64,000 nt of DNA, from the NCBI RefSeq assembly GCF_019195455.1, contig NZ_JAIMBW010000001.1, positions 558,001 through 622,000 on the forward strand, given 5' to 3'. Below the pieces are notes generated by a model. The model was not told the origin of the DNA, made no database searches, and saw only the letters and a program-made list of their open reading frames with translations. The stretch is from Gymnodinialimonas phycosphaerae. GTDB lineage: Bacteria; Pseudomonadota; Alphaproteobacteria; Rhodobacterales; Rhodobacteraceae. The translations under genes and the position numbers were made by a program. The stretch's first letter is position 1. Each line of letters opens with the position of its first letter. This document shows, piece by piece, positions 17,046 through 25,566 of this stretch.

Positions 17046-17242
17046 GTCCATCTTTGGGCTCGGAATGCAAGGGCAGGTGTTGCATCTGATTCGGCAAGCG
17101 CTGCCACAGAATGCCTCTGGCAACACGCGGAATTGTTGCGAAGCTGGCATCAAACTCGCAGAACTGGCGCAATTATATGCCCAAACATGTGAGAAAACAT
17201 GTCTTTTGGGGCAGGTTCTTGTGTGCTGAGTTGATTGAAACC

Positions 17243-17258
17243 TTAAAAAAGGGTTAAC
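17243..17258 (+). promoter_or_regulatory. CtrA-like box upstream of the VPLPA-CTERM gene
   Basis: TTAA, seven bases (AAAAGGG), then TTAAC: the full TTAA-N7-TTAA(C) form of the CtrA site known in alphaproteobacteria. It lies 40 bp before the start at 17298, in AT-rich DNA. Confidence 0.5.
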
Positions 17259-17297
17259 ATTATTTGACTGCTTTTGCAGGTTTGGGGAATAAAAATA

Positions 17298-17981
17298 ATG
17301 AGTAAGATTTTGTCTGGGGTGGCGCTATGTGTATCCCTCGTTGTTGGCAGTGCCGCAACTGCGACAACTGTTACCTTTGATACTTTCGCGTCGACCAATC
17401 CGGATCCGCTGTCGCCAACCGTGACTATTAATGACAGTGTAGCGAACCAATTCGCCGTGACAATTGCGCTAGGCGCAGGCGATGTCGGCACATTGGGTGG
17501 TGTGTTTTTTGACGTCGCAGCGCCAACGACCTCGGTCAACGGAACGACGTATTTGGCCGTTGCGCCGACAGCCGCCGCGTTGTCAGTGTCAAATTTCACC
17601 TATCATACCGATGCCAACGGGTTTACCGCGCATGGCATTAGCACGGGCTTGTGTAGCAATAACACAAACCTGAATGGGTTTGGCGGGTCGTTGCCGCTAT
17701 TCGAGATCGCCGTTTGCTATAGAAGCACGGGCAATCCGAATGGTCGTCCGACGAATGGCCTGACCTCTGTGTCGTTCATCATTTCTGACGCTACAGGGTT
17801 GCTGACGCTGGACCAATTCCAAGGTGTCGGTTTGCGGTATCAACAAGCAAGTACCCGTTCCGGAAGCGACAAGCTTTTTGGCGTTTTGCCACCGTCGCCC
17901 GTGCCGCTCCCTGCCGGAGGGTTTTTGCTGCTCGGCGCTCTGGGCGCATTGTCTGCCAGGCGACGACGCGCGACTGCCTGA
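17298..17981 (+). CDS. VPLPA-CTERM sorting-signal exported protein
   Basis: A 227-residue secreted protein. Residues 1-23 form a signal peptide (MSKILSGVALCVSLVVGSAA). The body is Thr/Ser/Asn-rich with four cysteines. The C-terminus has VPLPAGGFLLLGAL followed by an Arg cluster (ARRRRATA), the tripartite VPLPA-CTERM signal recognised by rhodobacterial exosortases. Such proteins are processed and released or anchored, often alongside exopolysaccharide. No exosortase is in the window. The gene is visibly less GC-rich than its neighbours. A CtrA-like box lies upstream. I use MSKIL rather than an earlier in-frame start because the latter lies in the promoter stretch. Confidence 0.85.
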   Translation: MSKILSGVALCVSLVVGSAATATTVTFDTFASTNPDPLSPTVTINDSVANQFAVTIALGAGDVGTLGGVFFDVAAPTTSVNGTTYLAVAPTAAALSVSNFTYHTDANGFTAHGISTGLCSNNTNLNGFGGSLPLFEIAVCYRSTGNPNGRPTNGLTSVSFIISDATGLLTLDQFQGVGLRYQQASTRSGSDKLFGVLPPSPVPLPAGGFLLLGALGALSARRRRATA

Positions 17982-18049
17982 GGATATTTAAAGTCATTTG
18001 TAATGATTTCGGGCGTCCCACAAGGGGCGCCTTATTTCGTCAGGTCGGC

Positions 18050-19177
18050 CTATAGGTCGGCATGGTATTCATCGATCAGGTGTTCCACGACGCTGCGCAT
18101 GGCCGCATCGTGCGACCCGCCTGCCGCACGGGTGCCGGCGTAGACCTTGCGTTGCCGATCCGCGCTGGTCTCGGTGGCAAGAACGCGCAGGCGCTGCACC
18201 TCGTCGACACAGCCCAACGCTTCCGCATCTTCCGCCGTCAATTCTATCAGCTCCTCCGCCAGCTCCGGCAAGGGCACAACCGCCCCCCGGCCATAGTCGA
18301 TCAAACCCTCGGACACACCATACCGCAGCGCCCGCCATCGGTTCTCGTTGATCAGGAACCGGTCATAGACCCGCCAGCGCTGGTTTGACGACCGCAGCCG
18401 CATCAGCATCCGCGTCAGGCATTGGATCAGCGCCGACAGCGACAACTGGTCTTCCAACCGGGGCGAGACATCGCAGATCCGCGTCTCCAGCGTCGGGAAA
18501 TTGGCCGACGGGCGCAGGTCCCACCAGATTTTCGAACTGTCCTCGATCATCCCCAGTTCCACCAGCAGATCCACGGTGCGCCGGAACTCTCCGAACGAGG
18601 TGAATTCGGGCGGCAATCCGGTGCGGGGCAGGTTGTCGAACACCGTCAAGCGGTAGCTGGCCAGACCGGTGTCTCGCCCTTGCCAGAACGGGGATGACGT
18701 GGAAAAGGCCAGAAGATGCGGCAGGAAATACGTGAATTGCCGCATCAAATCGGTCCGCGTTTCGGGGTCGGGCAGGCCGACGTGGCAGTGGGCCCCGCAA
18801 ATCAACATCCGCTCCACCACGCCGCCAAGGTCGCGGGCAAGCTGATTGTAGCGGTCCTTGTCGGTGTGGCTTTGATCCTTCCAGTCGGCGAAGGGATGGC
18901 AGGACACGGCGATCGGCGCGAGACCGAAGCGCGCCGCGCAGTCCGCCACGGTACGGCGCAGGCGCTTCAGATCGGTGCGCGCCTCGTCGATGGTGGCGCA
19001 AATGCCGGTGCCGACTTCGATCTGACATTGCAGGAATTCGGGGCTGACCTGCGAGGACAGTTTTTCGGCACAGGCCGCCATCAGCGCATCGGGTGCTTTG
19101 GCCAGATCGAAAGTCTCCAGATCCACAAGGAGGTATTCCTCCTCGATGCCCAAGGTGAATGCCGGTGTGTCGCCCAT
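18050..19177 (-). CDS. YbdK-type carboxylate-amine ligase (GCS2 family)
   Basis: A 375-residue glutamate-cysteine ligase 2 family protein. It begins near [20 protein letters not shown], the GCS2 N-terminal signature, continues with [17 protein letters not shown] and [19 protein letters not shown] (metal/ATP site), and [20 protein letters not shown]. Members show weak gamma-glutamyl ligase activity; the real substrate is often unknown. The start at 19177 has an AGGAGTGAAGACT ribosome site; the longer frame lacks one. It is a single leftward gene, divergent from the exported DsrE-like gene. Calling it a glutathione-pathway gshA would be over-precise. Confidence 0.87.
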   Translation of the reverse strand: MGDTPAFTLGIEEEYLLVDLETFDLAKAPDALMAACAEKLSSQVSPEFLQCQIEVGTGICATIDEARTDLKRLRRTVADCAARFGLAPIAVSCHPFADWKDQSHTDKDRYNQLARDLGGVVERMLICGAHCHVGLPDPETRTDLMRQFTYFLPHLLAFSTSSPFWQGRDTGLASYRLTVFDNLPRTGLPPEFTSFGEFRRTVDLLVELGMIEDSSKIWWDLRPSANFPTLETRICDVSPRLEDQLSLSALIQCLTRMLMRLRSSNQRWRVYDRFLINENRWRALRYGVSEGLIDYGRGAVVPLPELAEELIELTAEDAEALGCVDEVQRLRVLATETSADRQRKVYAGTRAAGGSHDAAMRSVVEHLIDEYHADL

Positions 19178-19436
19178 AGTCTTCACTCCTGTCTTCGCCC
19201 GCTCAGGAAAACCGTCGAAACGATGCGGGGCAAGAGAAAAGGGGCGTGCTGCCTCGGCAAGCCGTGCCCGGCGCTTGCAGGAACAGCCGCTGTCCAAAGC
19301 ATATCGAGGGCAGAAAGGGGCCTTGAAAGATCAAACCTTCCCGCGCTGGAAGGTTGGATTCAAATCAATTCAGGCTCCGCGATCACGCCTGGGATGAGGC
19401 GCGTTGAATTCACACAAAGGAGGACAGAGAAACCCC

Positions 19437-19898
19437 ATGAAAATCAAGGTAATCGCCCTGACCATGGTGATCATGATCGCGCTCACCGGGATGGTCGGAC
19501 AATCCACGGCACAGGAGGCCGAGCGCGCGCAACCGCGTCTGTTCGTCAACCTTACGACAGACGACACTTGGTCGGCCGCCAAGGCGATCATGTTTGCCCA
19601 CCGCCGCGCCCACGCCAATGGCTATGGGACGGCGATCTGGTTGAATGTCCGAGCGGTCTATCTGGCGGAAGAGGCGCGGCCTTCGAACATACCGGGTCTG
19701 ATGGCCGAAGACGGCACGACGATCCACGATATGCTGCCCGATTTCATGGCCGATGGCGGCACCGTGATCATGTGTTCGGCCTGTTCCGCGGCGGCAGGAC
19801 TTACGCATGAGGACTACATCGATGGCGTGGTCATGGGCACCTGGCCCGTGGTGGAAAGCTGGCTTTTCGGGCCGGATGTGCGCACGCTGGCGTGGTAA
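19437..19898 (+). CDS. exported DsrE-like protein
   Basis: A 153-residue protein with a signal peptide (residues 1-22, MKIKVIALTMVIMIALTGMV) and a mature part of DsrE/DsrF-like fold: PRLFVNLTTDDTWSAAKAIM as first beta-alpha unit and GGTVIMCSACSAAAGLTHED as the region where DsrE-type proteins keep their reactive Cys. DsrE proteins bind or relay sulfur, but usually in the cytoplasm; an exported form suggests a periplasmic sulfur or redox role. AAAGGAGGAC precedes the ATG. A terminator closes the gene. No other sulfur gene is adjacent, so the partner is unknown. Confidence 0.75.
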   Translation: MKIKVIALTMVIMIALTGMVGQSTAQEAERAQPRLFVNLTTDDTWSAAKAIMFAHRRAHANGYGTAIWLNVRAVYLAEEARPSNIPGLMAEDGTTIHDMLPDFMADGGTVIMCSACSAAAGLTHEDYIDGVVMGTWPVVESWLFGPDVRTLAW

Positions 19899-19931
19899 TC
19901 GCGATCACCCGGAGATGCGCAACAAATACGG

Positions 19932-19957
19932 CCCCCGCCACGGCGGGGGTCTTTTTT
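19932..19957 (+). terminator. rho-independent terminator after the DsrE-like gene
   Basis: CCCCCGCC and GGCGGGGG pair around AC, followed by TCTTTTTT. It lies 33 bp after the stop. Confidence 0.9.
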
Positions 19958-20225
19958 GTACGAGTGACGCGGACGACGAAGCACTGCCGGGCTAGCCTTC
20001 GGGCAAACCGTCTATCTGTCTTTGCAAACTGACTTTCTTGGGCGCTTCCGGCCCGTCCCCGACGCGCCCTTCGCGACGCGGGGGGCCTCTCACGTCGCCC
20101 GTTCCGGTATCCGTCGGTCCGGATTTCCGCAATCGACCGGGCGCGGCGGCTGAGGCAATTTTCCGTCACCAGCCCCGATAGCGGGGCAGCTTTTTGACCG
20201 AAACCATTTTCAAGGACCCTCTATC

Positions 20226-20801
20226 ATGAACCGTCGCTCTTTCCTGACCACATCCCTTCTGGCCGCCCCCGCGATCATGTCATTCAGCAGCCTTCCGGCC
20301 ATTGCAGGCTCCACCGGCTCCACCTTGGTCGAGGCCGATGGCGTAAGCGCCTCGGGCACCGTCGATATTCCGGGCTTCGGCTCGGGCGGCAATGGGATCG
20401 TCAACATGGCCTTCACCGATGGGCCCGACATCAATGCCCGCTTCGGCCCCGCCGCCGTGTCCCTTTTGCAGGCCGCCGCTGCCGGGGACCGCTTCGGTGT
20501 TGTTTTCAACGGCTATAACGGCTCCGACACCCACCGTACGGCGTGGGAGTTGCAGGGCGTCAGCGCGGCAGGCGCACGGGCGCGCTTCAACGTCGATGGT
20601 GTCTTGCAGGGCGACGCCTCCGCCGTGATCGGCGGGGACCAGTTCCAGGGGGCAGGGGTGGCCGCCATGATCATGGCCGTCCTGTCTGCGGGCGCGACCC
20701 TGCGCAATTCCCCCGCGGGCCTCGTGCAGGCTGCCGTGCGGCCCCACGCTGTTCCCGCGCCAATGTCGTTCGGGCTGGAGGTAACCGTCAACGCGGTCTG
20801 A
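20226..20801 (+). CDS. exported hypothetical protein
   Basis: A 191-residue protein of unknown function. It begins MNRRSFLTTSLLAAPAIMSF, a twin-arginine-like signal, with cleavage probably at PAIAG. The mature part is Gly/Ala-rich with beta-type patterning (GTVDIPGFGSGGNGIVNMAF; later FGVVFNGYNGSD) and ends SFGLEVTVNAV; it has no cysteine. AAGGACCC lies before the ATG. It stands as a monocistronic rightward gene with 328 bp of gene-free DNA before it (19899-20225) that holds only the preceding terminator and an unremarkable GC-rich stretch. No domain recognised. Confidence 0.7.
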   Translation: MNRRSFLTTSLLAAPAIMSFSSLPAIAGSTGSTLVEADGVSASGTVDIPGFGSGGNGIVNMAFTDGPDINARFGPAAVSLLQAAAAGDRFGVVFNGYNGSDTHRTAWELQGVSAAGARARFNVDGVLQGDASAVIGGDQFQGAGVAAMIMAVLSAGATLRNSPAGLVQAAVRPHAVPAPMSFGLEVTVNAV

Positions 20802-20944
20802 CCGGTCGCCTGGCTCCGGGCCCGAAACGCGGGCTTGGGGTCACGGCTTTCCCCCATCGGGCGCGCGCAGGTAAGGTTTCCCGCCATCGCGCCGCCGCCC
20901 TTCACCGGCTATCTCTTATGCAACGCACCGAAGGAGACACTGCC

Positions 20945-21055
20945 ATGCTCATCCGATCCATCCTGACCATTGCGGTCCTTGCGTCCTTCGTCTTTGGCGC
21001 GGCGCAGGCCGCCCCGGTGCAGCCCCTTTCCAGCGTGGCCGTCCAAGCCCGCTGA
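20945..21055 (+). CDS. 36-residue exported small protein
   Basis: MLIRSILTIAVLASFVFGAA leads to QAAPVQPLSSVAVQAR, which is a signal peptide with only a dozen or so residues after a likely A-Q-A cleavage site. An AAGGAGACACTGCC ribosome site precedes the ATG and a good intrinsic terminator follows within 60 bp, so it looks like a self-contained expressed unit despite its size. Function unknown. Whether the product is a secreted peptide or simply a small membrane protein cannot be told. Confidence 0.6.
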   Translation: MLIRSILTIAVLASFVFGAAQAAPVQPLSSVAVQAR

Positions 21056-21081
21056 CCCAAACGACCCTCCCTGTTGGACTT

Positions 21082-21114
21082 GCCCCTCGGAATTACCCTC
21101 CGGGGGGCTTTTTT
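21082..21114 (+). terminator. rho-independent terminator after the 36-residue gene
   Basis: GCCCCTCGG and CCGGGGGGC pair (one T-G pair) around a 9-nt loop and are followed by six T residues. Confidence 0.85.
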
Positions 21115-21134
21115 GGGGGGGCAAGACGGTTGGT

Positions 21135-21560
21135 TCAGTCCTCGGACACACGACGTTTGAGGTCAGCGATAGAGGCCTCTGGACATCCGACAAGGGCCAG
21201 TGCCTCGGCCTCTTCCTCGATGATCGCAAGCGCCGGGCCGTTCAAGCCGTCCCAGCTTTTGTAAACCATATCCGCCATATGGCGAGAGATCCGCGTGGGG
21301 CAGTAGTAGACCAGCATCGACGGCATGATCGGCAGGCCCAATTCGCCCGCTTTGCGGGCCTGCAAGGCCATCAGGCGCGGGAAATCCCTTTCCACATCGG
21401 TGACACGCGACAGGTCGAGCAGGTGCTTTTGCCCCGGTTTCGCCTCGGGGTGCTGTGCGAAATCAGCGAAGACGCGGGCCGTTTCATCAATGTCGGCCCG
21501 CCCGGAATAGGTGATCAGGACAACGCCGCGGCTGGGGAAGATCTCATAGGTCAGGGGCAT
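21135..21560 (-). CDS. SpoIIAA/STAS-like protein, hypothetical
   Basis: A 141-residue cytoplasmic protein. LTYEIFPSRGVVLITYSGRA resembles the first strands of STAS or SpoIIAA-like domains, followed by DETARVFADFAQHPEAKPGQ, KHLLDLSRVTDV and a helical, acidic C-terminus (IIEEEAEALALVG). Similar small Rhodobacteraceae proteins are annotated only as hypothetical. No phosphorylatable Ser in the usual STAS position can be claimed from the sequence. It lies between a rightward terminator and the 3' end of mmsA, transcribed leftward, with no strong ribosome site. Confidence 0.6.
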   Translation of the reverse strand: MPLTYEIFPSRGVVLITYSGRADIDETARVFADFAQHPEAKPGQKHLLDLSRVTDVERDFPRLMALQARKAGELGLPIMPSMLVYYCPTRISRHMADMVYKSWDGLNGPALAIIEEEAEALALVGCPEASIADLKRRVSED

Positions 21561-21653
21561 GCGCGCTGCTTCATTTTGTGTAAGGGCAGGGCATACTTAG
21601 GGGATCGAGCGTGACGGGGCGATCAAAAAAGACCGCCCCGCAGAAATTGCCTG

Positions 21654-23153
21654 TTATTCCATCACGGGAATGGTGAATTCGCCACCTTCCTTGATGCCCG
21701 AGGGCCAGCGCGATGTAACGGTTTTGGTCTTGGTGTAGAAGCGGAAGGCATCCGGCCCGTGCTGGTTCAGGTCACCAAAGGCGGATTTCTTCCAGCCGCC
21801 GAAGGTGTGATAGGCCAGCGGCACCGGGATCGGCACGTTGATACCGATCATGCCCACGTTCACGCGCGAGGCGAAATCACGCGCGGCGTCTCCGTCGCGG
21901 GTGAAGATCGCGATGCCGTTGCCGTACTCGTTATCCATCGCCAGCTTCAGCGCTTCTTCATAGGATCCCGCGCGCACCGTCGACAGGACTGGGCCGAAGA
22001 TTTCCTGCTTGTAGATGTCCATGTCCGGCGTCACGCGGTCGAAGAGATGCGGGCCGACGAAGAAGCCGTCCTCGTAACCTTGCAGGCTGAAATCGCGGCC
22101 ATCCACGACCAGCTCCGCGCCTTGGTCCACACCCGTCTGCACGAGGCGCAGGATGTTTTCCTTGGCCATCGGCGTGACGACGGGGCCGTAATCGACGTCA
22201 TTGCCAGAGGTATAGGGGCCGACTTTCAGGGCCTCGATCTTCGGGACCAGCTTTTCGATCAAACGATCCGCCGTCTCTTCCCCGACCGGAACAGCGACCG
22301 AGATGGCCATGCACCGCTCGCCTGCCGCACCGTATCCGGCACCGACCAAAGCATCAGCGGCCTGATCCATGTCCGCGTCGGGCATGATGATCATGTGGTT
22401 CTTGGCACCGCCAAAACACTGCACGCGCTTGCCGTTGGCGCAGCCGCGCCCGTAGATGTATTCCGCGATGGGGGTGGAGCCCACGAAGCCGATCGCGCCG
22501 ATCGTCTCGTTATCAAGGATCGCATCGACGCTTTCCTTGTCCCCATTGATGACCTGCAACACGCCATCGGGCAGGCCCGCTTCCTGCATCAACTCGGCCA
22601 GCATCATCGGGACAGAGGGATCCCGCTCGGACGGCTTGAGGATGAAGGCGTTGCCGCAGACCAGCGCAGGGGCCATCTTCCACAGCGGGATCATCGCGGG
22701 GAAGTTGAACGGCGTGATGCCGGCGGCAACGCCCACGGGCTGGCGCATGGAATACATGTCGATGCCGGGGCCTGCGCCGTCGGTGTATTCGCCCTTCAGG
22801 TGGTGCGGGGCACCGATGCAGAATTCCACAACCTCAAGGCCGCGCTGCACGTCGCCCTTGGCGTCGGGGATGGTCTTGCCATGTTCGCGCGACAGGGCTT
22901 CGGCCAGCTTGTCCATGTCGCGGTGCAGAAGGCTGACGAAGGCCATCATCACCCGCGCGCGGCGCTGGGGGTTGGTGGCGGCCCATTTGATTTGCGCCTC
23001 GGCGGCGTCGGCGACGGCGGCGTCAAGCTCTGCCTTGGAGGCCAGCGCGACCTTGGCCTGCACCTCGCCCGTGGCGGGGTTCCACACATCCTGCGTGCGG
23101 CCCGACGTGCCTTCGACATGTTTGCCGTTAATCCAGTGACCGATCTGTTGCAT
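21654..23153 (-). CDS. mmsA: methylmalonate-semialdehyde dehydrogenase (CoA-acylating)
   Basis: A 499-residue aldehyde dehydrogenase superfamily enzyme converting methylmalonate semialdehyde to propionyl-CoA, last step of valine (and thymine) breakdown. It starts MQQIGHWINGKHVEGTSGRT, has the MmsA-typical GVAAGITPFNFPAMIPLWK and FGGAKNHMIIMPDADMDQA, and the catalytic Cys in GAAGERCMAIS near residue 283. The start is set by a GGAGG ribosome site 8 bp upstream; the longer frame crosses the promoter. A LysR-type gene is divergent, and mmsB with two more valine genes lie 6-9 kb away on the same strand. Confidence 0.96.
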   Translation of the reverse strand: MQQIGHWINGKHVEGTSGRTQDVWNPATGEVQAKVALASKAELDAAVADAAEAQIKWAATNPQRRARVMMAFVSLLHRDMDKLAEALSREHGKTIPDAKGDVQRGLEVVEFCIGAPHHLKGEYTDGAGPGIDMYSMRQPVGVAAGITPFNFPAMIPLWKMAPALVCGNAFILKPSERDPSVPMMLAELMQEAGLPDGVLQVINGDKESVDAILDNETIGAIGFVGSTPIAEYIYGRGCANGKRVQCFGGAKNHMIIMPDADMDQAADALVGAGYGAAGERCMAISVAVPVGEETADRLIEKLVPKIEALKVGPYTSGNDVDYGPVVTPMAKENILRLVQTGVDQGAELVVDGRDFSLQGYEDGFFVGPHLFDRVTPDMDIYKQEIFGPVLSTVRAGSYEEALKLAMDNEYGNGIAIFTRDGDAARDFASRVNVGMIGINVPIPVPLAYHTFGGWKKSAFGDLNQHGPDAFRFYTKTKTVTSRWPSGIKEGGEFTIPVME

Positions 23154-23234
23154 GGGAAACCCCTCCATATGTGAATTGGGCAGACTATAGCCTTGCATTT
23201 GTGCCGGGAAAAGAGACAGGTTCGCAGGATCATT

Positions 23235-23248
23235 TTGCAATAATGCAA
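23235..23248. promoter_or_regulatory. candidate LysR operator between mmsA and the LysR gene
   Basis: TTGCA-ATAA-TGCAA is a perfect 5-bp inverted repeat in the divergent gap; a further TTGCA occurs near 23192. This fits a LysR-type T-N11-A site controlling mmsA and the regulator itself. Confidence 0.5.
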
Positions 23249-23260
23249 GGGTAGGGCCTG

Positions 23261-23333
23261 TGAACTGGCCCAATCCCGAAGGGAAAAAACAATGAATTGG
23301 CCCAGTCCCGAAGGGATAAAATAATGAACTGGG
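23261..23333 (+). repeat. 32-bp tandem duplication of a translation-initiation region
   Basis: Two full units and the start of a third begin TGAACTGG (23261), TGAATTGG (23293) and TGAACTGG (23325), exactly 32 bp apart. Each unit contains CCCGAAGGGA, a Shine-Dalgarno, before the next start codon. They create two mini-ORFs, 23260-23295 (GTG start, MNWPNPEGKKQ) and 23292-23324 (MNWPSPEGIK), chained by ATGA and TAATG overlaps into the LysR gene, which begins MNWDD. Confidence 0.85.
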
Positions 23334-24226
23334 ACGACATGCGCGTATTCCTCGCCACGGCGCGGGCCGAAAGCCTGACGGCGGCGCGGGGCACCTTGCG
23401 CCTGGACCCGGCCACCATCGCGCGCCGCATCACGCGCCTGGAAGAGGCGGCGGGCGCGGCGCTGTTTCTCAAATCGCCGCAGGGCTACCGATTGACCGAG
23501 GCGGGCCTGCGCCTTTTGGCCCATGCGGAAGAGGCGGAAACCGCTTTGTCGCGTGGCATCGGTGCGCTGTCGGGCAGCGCCGAGCAGCTTGGCGGCACCA
23601 TCCGCATCGGCGCGCCCGATGGCTGCGCCACCTACCTGTTGCCGCAGGTCTGCGCCCGCATCGCCGAGGCGCACCCGGACCTGGATCTGCAAATCCTGGC
23701 CCTGCCGCGCATCGTCAACCTGTCGCGGCGCGAGGCGGATCTGGCCATAACCGTCAGCCGGCCCAAGACGGATCGCCTCCACGGCGAACGGCTAAGCGAT
23801 TACAAGCTTTCGCTGGCGGCCTCACGCGCCTTTCTTGCGGCCCACGGCGTGCCGAAATCTGTGAGCGATCTCAAGGATATGCGGATGATCGGCTATATCC
23901 CCGACATGATCTTCGACGCCGAGTTGGATTACCTGTCGGCGCTGGGTGTGACGCGGGTGCCGCTGGCCTCCACCTCGGTCTCGGTTCAGTTGCAAATGGC
24001 CCGCGCCGGGGGCGGTTTGGCCGTGGTCCATGACTTCGCCCTGCCCACGGCGCCGGAACTGACCCGCGTCTTGCCCGGCGATGTGGCGCTGACACGGACG
24101 TTCTGGCTGACCACCCACGCAGGCCCCAAAGATGCGCGGCTCGACCGGATCACGGGGTTGCTGCGGGACGGTATCCGGGATGAGATAGCCCGTCTTGAGG
24201 CCATGCCGGTTGCGCGAAATCCTTGA
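23324..24226 (+). CDS. LysR-family transcriptional regulator
   Basis: A 300-residue LysR regulator. An N-terminal winged helix-turn-helix (MNWDDMRVFLATARAESLTA, then DPATIARRITRLEEAAGAAL) is followed by an effector domain (GGTIRIGAPDGCATYLLPQV). It is divergent from mmsA, so it probably controls valine catabolism with a pathway metabolite as effector. The start MNWDD is chosen because it overlaps the stop of a mini-ORF in the tandem duplication and has AAGGGA upstream; earlier in-frame starts lie inside the repeat. The repeat suggests translational regulation. Confidence 0.88.
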   Translation: MNWDDMRVFLATARAESLTAARGTLRLDPATIARRITRLEEAAGAALFLKSPQGYRLTEAGLRLLAHAEEAETALSRGIGALSGSAEQLGGTIRIGAPDGCATYLLPQVCARIAEAHPDLDLQILALPRIVNLSRREADLAITVSRPKTDRLHGERLSDYKLSLAASRAFLAAHGVPKSVSDLKDMRMIGYIPDMIFDAELDYLSALGVTRVPLASTSVSVQLQMARAGGGLAVVHDFALPTAPELTRVLPGDVALTRTFWLTTHAGPKDARLDRITGLLRDGIRDEIARLEAMPVARNP

Positions 24227-24420
24227 TGGTCTGGCGGTCCAGTAACGACGCGGAAGCTCCCTCGCTCAAGATGGACGCGCGATGATGCTTGTGCAGCCGA
24301 TCCTCCATGACAGATTTGTCGCGATCGTGCCCCGATCAAGCGTGGGGAAGGCGGCAGAAAGTGCGCATTTCACCAGTCTTCTTATGGGCGGCTTACAGGG
24401 GATTGAAATGACGTCGCGGC

Positions 24421-25287
24421 CTACGAGGCAGAGCCGTTTGTCCCGCCGGTAGGCGGACCCTTCCAGACAGGGCGGTCCGTGCCGCGCATGGTGCGTTTCG
24501 GTTCGGGGACGCTTGCCTTGTCGAGCAAGAGGATCTGGTCGTGGATGTGCATACCGCCGATCATGTTCTTGAATTCTGGCCAATTGACGTGGCCGTCGTG
24601 ATACCAGTGGTGCATGTCGTCTATCAGGTCTTTCGCCATCTCAAGCGTCGTGCCCGGCCGACCGCGTCCGCCGCCAAAACTGCCCCAATAAGAGCAGGCC
24701 AAATCCTCGATGAAATATAGGCCGTTTTCGGAAAGAAGGGGCATCAAGGTCTGCAAGCTGGCCCGAATGTGCGACATTTGGTGGCTGCCGTCGTCCAATA
24801 CGATATCTACGCCCCCCATTTCGTCGATTACCGACTTCAAAAATGCCCGATCGGCTTGGGATCCGATGCGTACTTGACCGGCAAGTCCATTCAATTTGGC
24901 GCATTCCGGTTCGATATCGATGCCGAACAAGACCGCGTCGGGGCCGAAATAATCGCGCCACATCTGCATCGAGCCGCCATTCTGTACGCCGATCTCGAGC
25001 ATGCGGGGCACCTTGTCTCGGAAGGGGGCGAAGTAGCGGTCATACACCGGCAGATAGCTGTGCCACTTGTCGATTGCAGTGCCTTCGTTGGACCAGAAAT
25101 ACTGTTCGTTTACGCCCATGTCCTCAAGGGGTTTGGGGGCGGGGCCCTCAAACAGAAAATCTCGGGACTTGTTCCTCATGCCATAGCGCCCAGGCCAGAT
25201 CTTGGAGGCCACGCTTCTGGCGACGGAACGAGGAAGGCGTTTGACCCAATGCACGTCAGATCCAGTGTTCGCGCGTGTGGCTGGCAT
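24421..25287 (-). CDS. class I SAM-dependent methyltransferase family protein (CmcI/macrocin-type)
   Basis: A 288-residue protein with a Rossmann methyltransferase core: RMLEIGVQNGGSMQMWRDYF (motif I E-I-G-V-x-x-G), LFGIDIEPECAKL (acidic ribose-binding residue), and VDIVLDDGSHQMSHI (D-D-G-S-H, metal/SAM site). This pattern fits the CmcI/TylF sugar-methyltransferase group used in natural-product or polysaccharide modification. It has a basic N-terminus. It stands alone, flanked by about 190 and 280 bp of gene-free, less GC-rich DNA, with no biosynthetic neighbours, which hints at recent acquisition or relocation. Substrate unknown. Confidence 0.72.
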   Translation of the reverse strand: MPATRANTGSDVHWVKRLPRSVARSVASKIWPGRYGMRNKSRDFLFEGPAPKPLEDMGVNEQYFWSNEGTAIDKWHSYLPVYDRYFAPFRDKVPRMLEIGVQNGGSMQMWRDYFGPDAVLFGIDIEPECAKLNGLAGQVRIGSQADRAFLKSVIDEMGGVDIVLDDGSHQMSHIRASLQTLMPLLSENGLYFIEDLACSYWGSFGGGRGRPGTTLEMAKDLIDDMHHWYHDGHVNWPEFKNMIGGMHIHDQILLLDKASVPEPKRTMRGTDRPVWKGPPTGGTNGSAS

Positions 25288-25566
25288 AGTTCACTCCGAA
25301 ATGCTGAAATGGGCGCTATGACACGTCAAAGATTGCAACACTCTAGGACTGCGAAAGTCAGCAGACAACCGTAATTGGTCTGACAGATATCGCAGAGGGT
25401 TCTGGCACTACGGTGCGGCCGCACGGTGGGGAAATCGCTGCCACAATGGGCTTTGTGTGAAGGATCCCATGGCGTCGGCAGATCCTGCCAAAGATGTGCA
25501 AAGCTTGACAGATCGCCCACCAACGGACGACGCTATTCCATAACATGAATATGAGGGAGGCTCGTC

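Noticed and set aside
21616..21639. Rho-independent terminator of mmsA
   Set aside because: GGGGCGGTC and GATCGCCCC pair, but the T-run is the loop and not the tail, so it is not a standard terminator; left unannotated.
21759..23174. 471-codon open frame antisense to mmsA
   Set aside because: Shadow of mmsA with His/Arg/Gly-biased composition.
23261..23333. CRISPR-like or satellite repeat
   Set aside because: There are only two full copies, and these include the Shine-Dalgarno and start codon of the LysR gene; a duplication of an initiation region explains it better.
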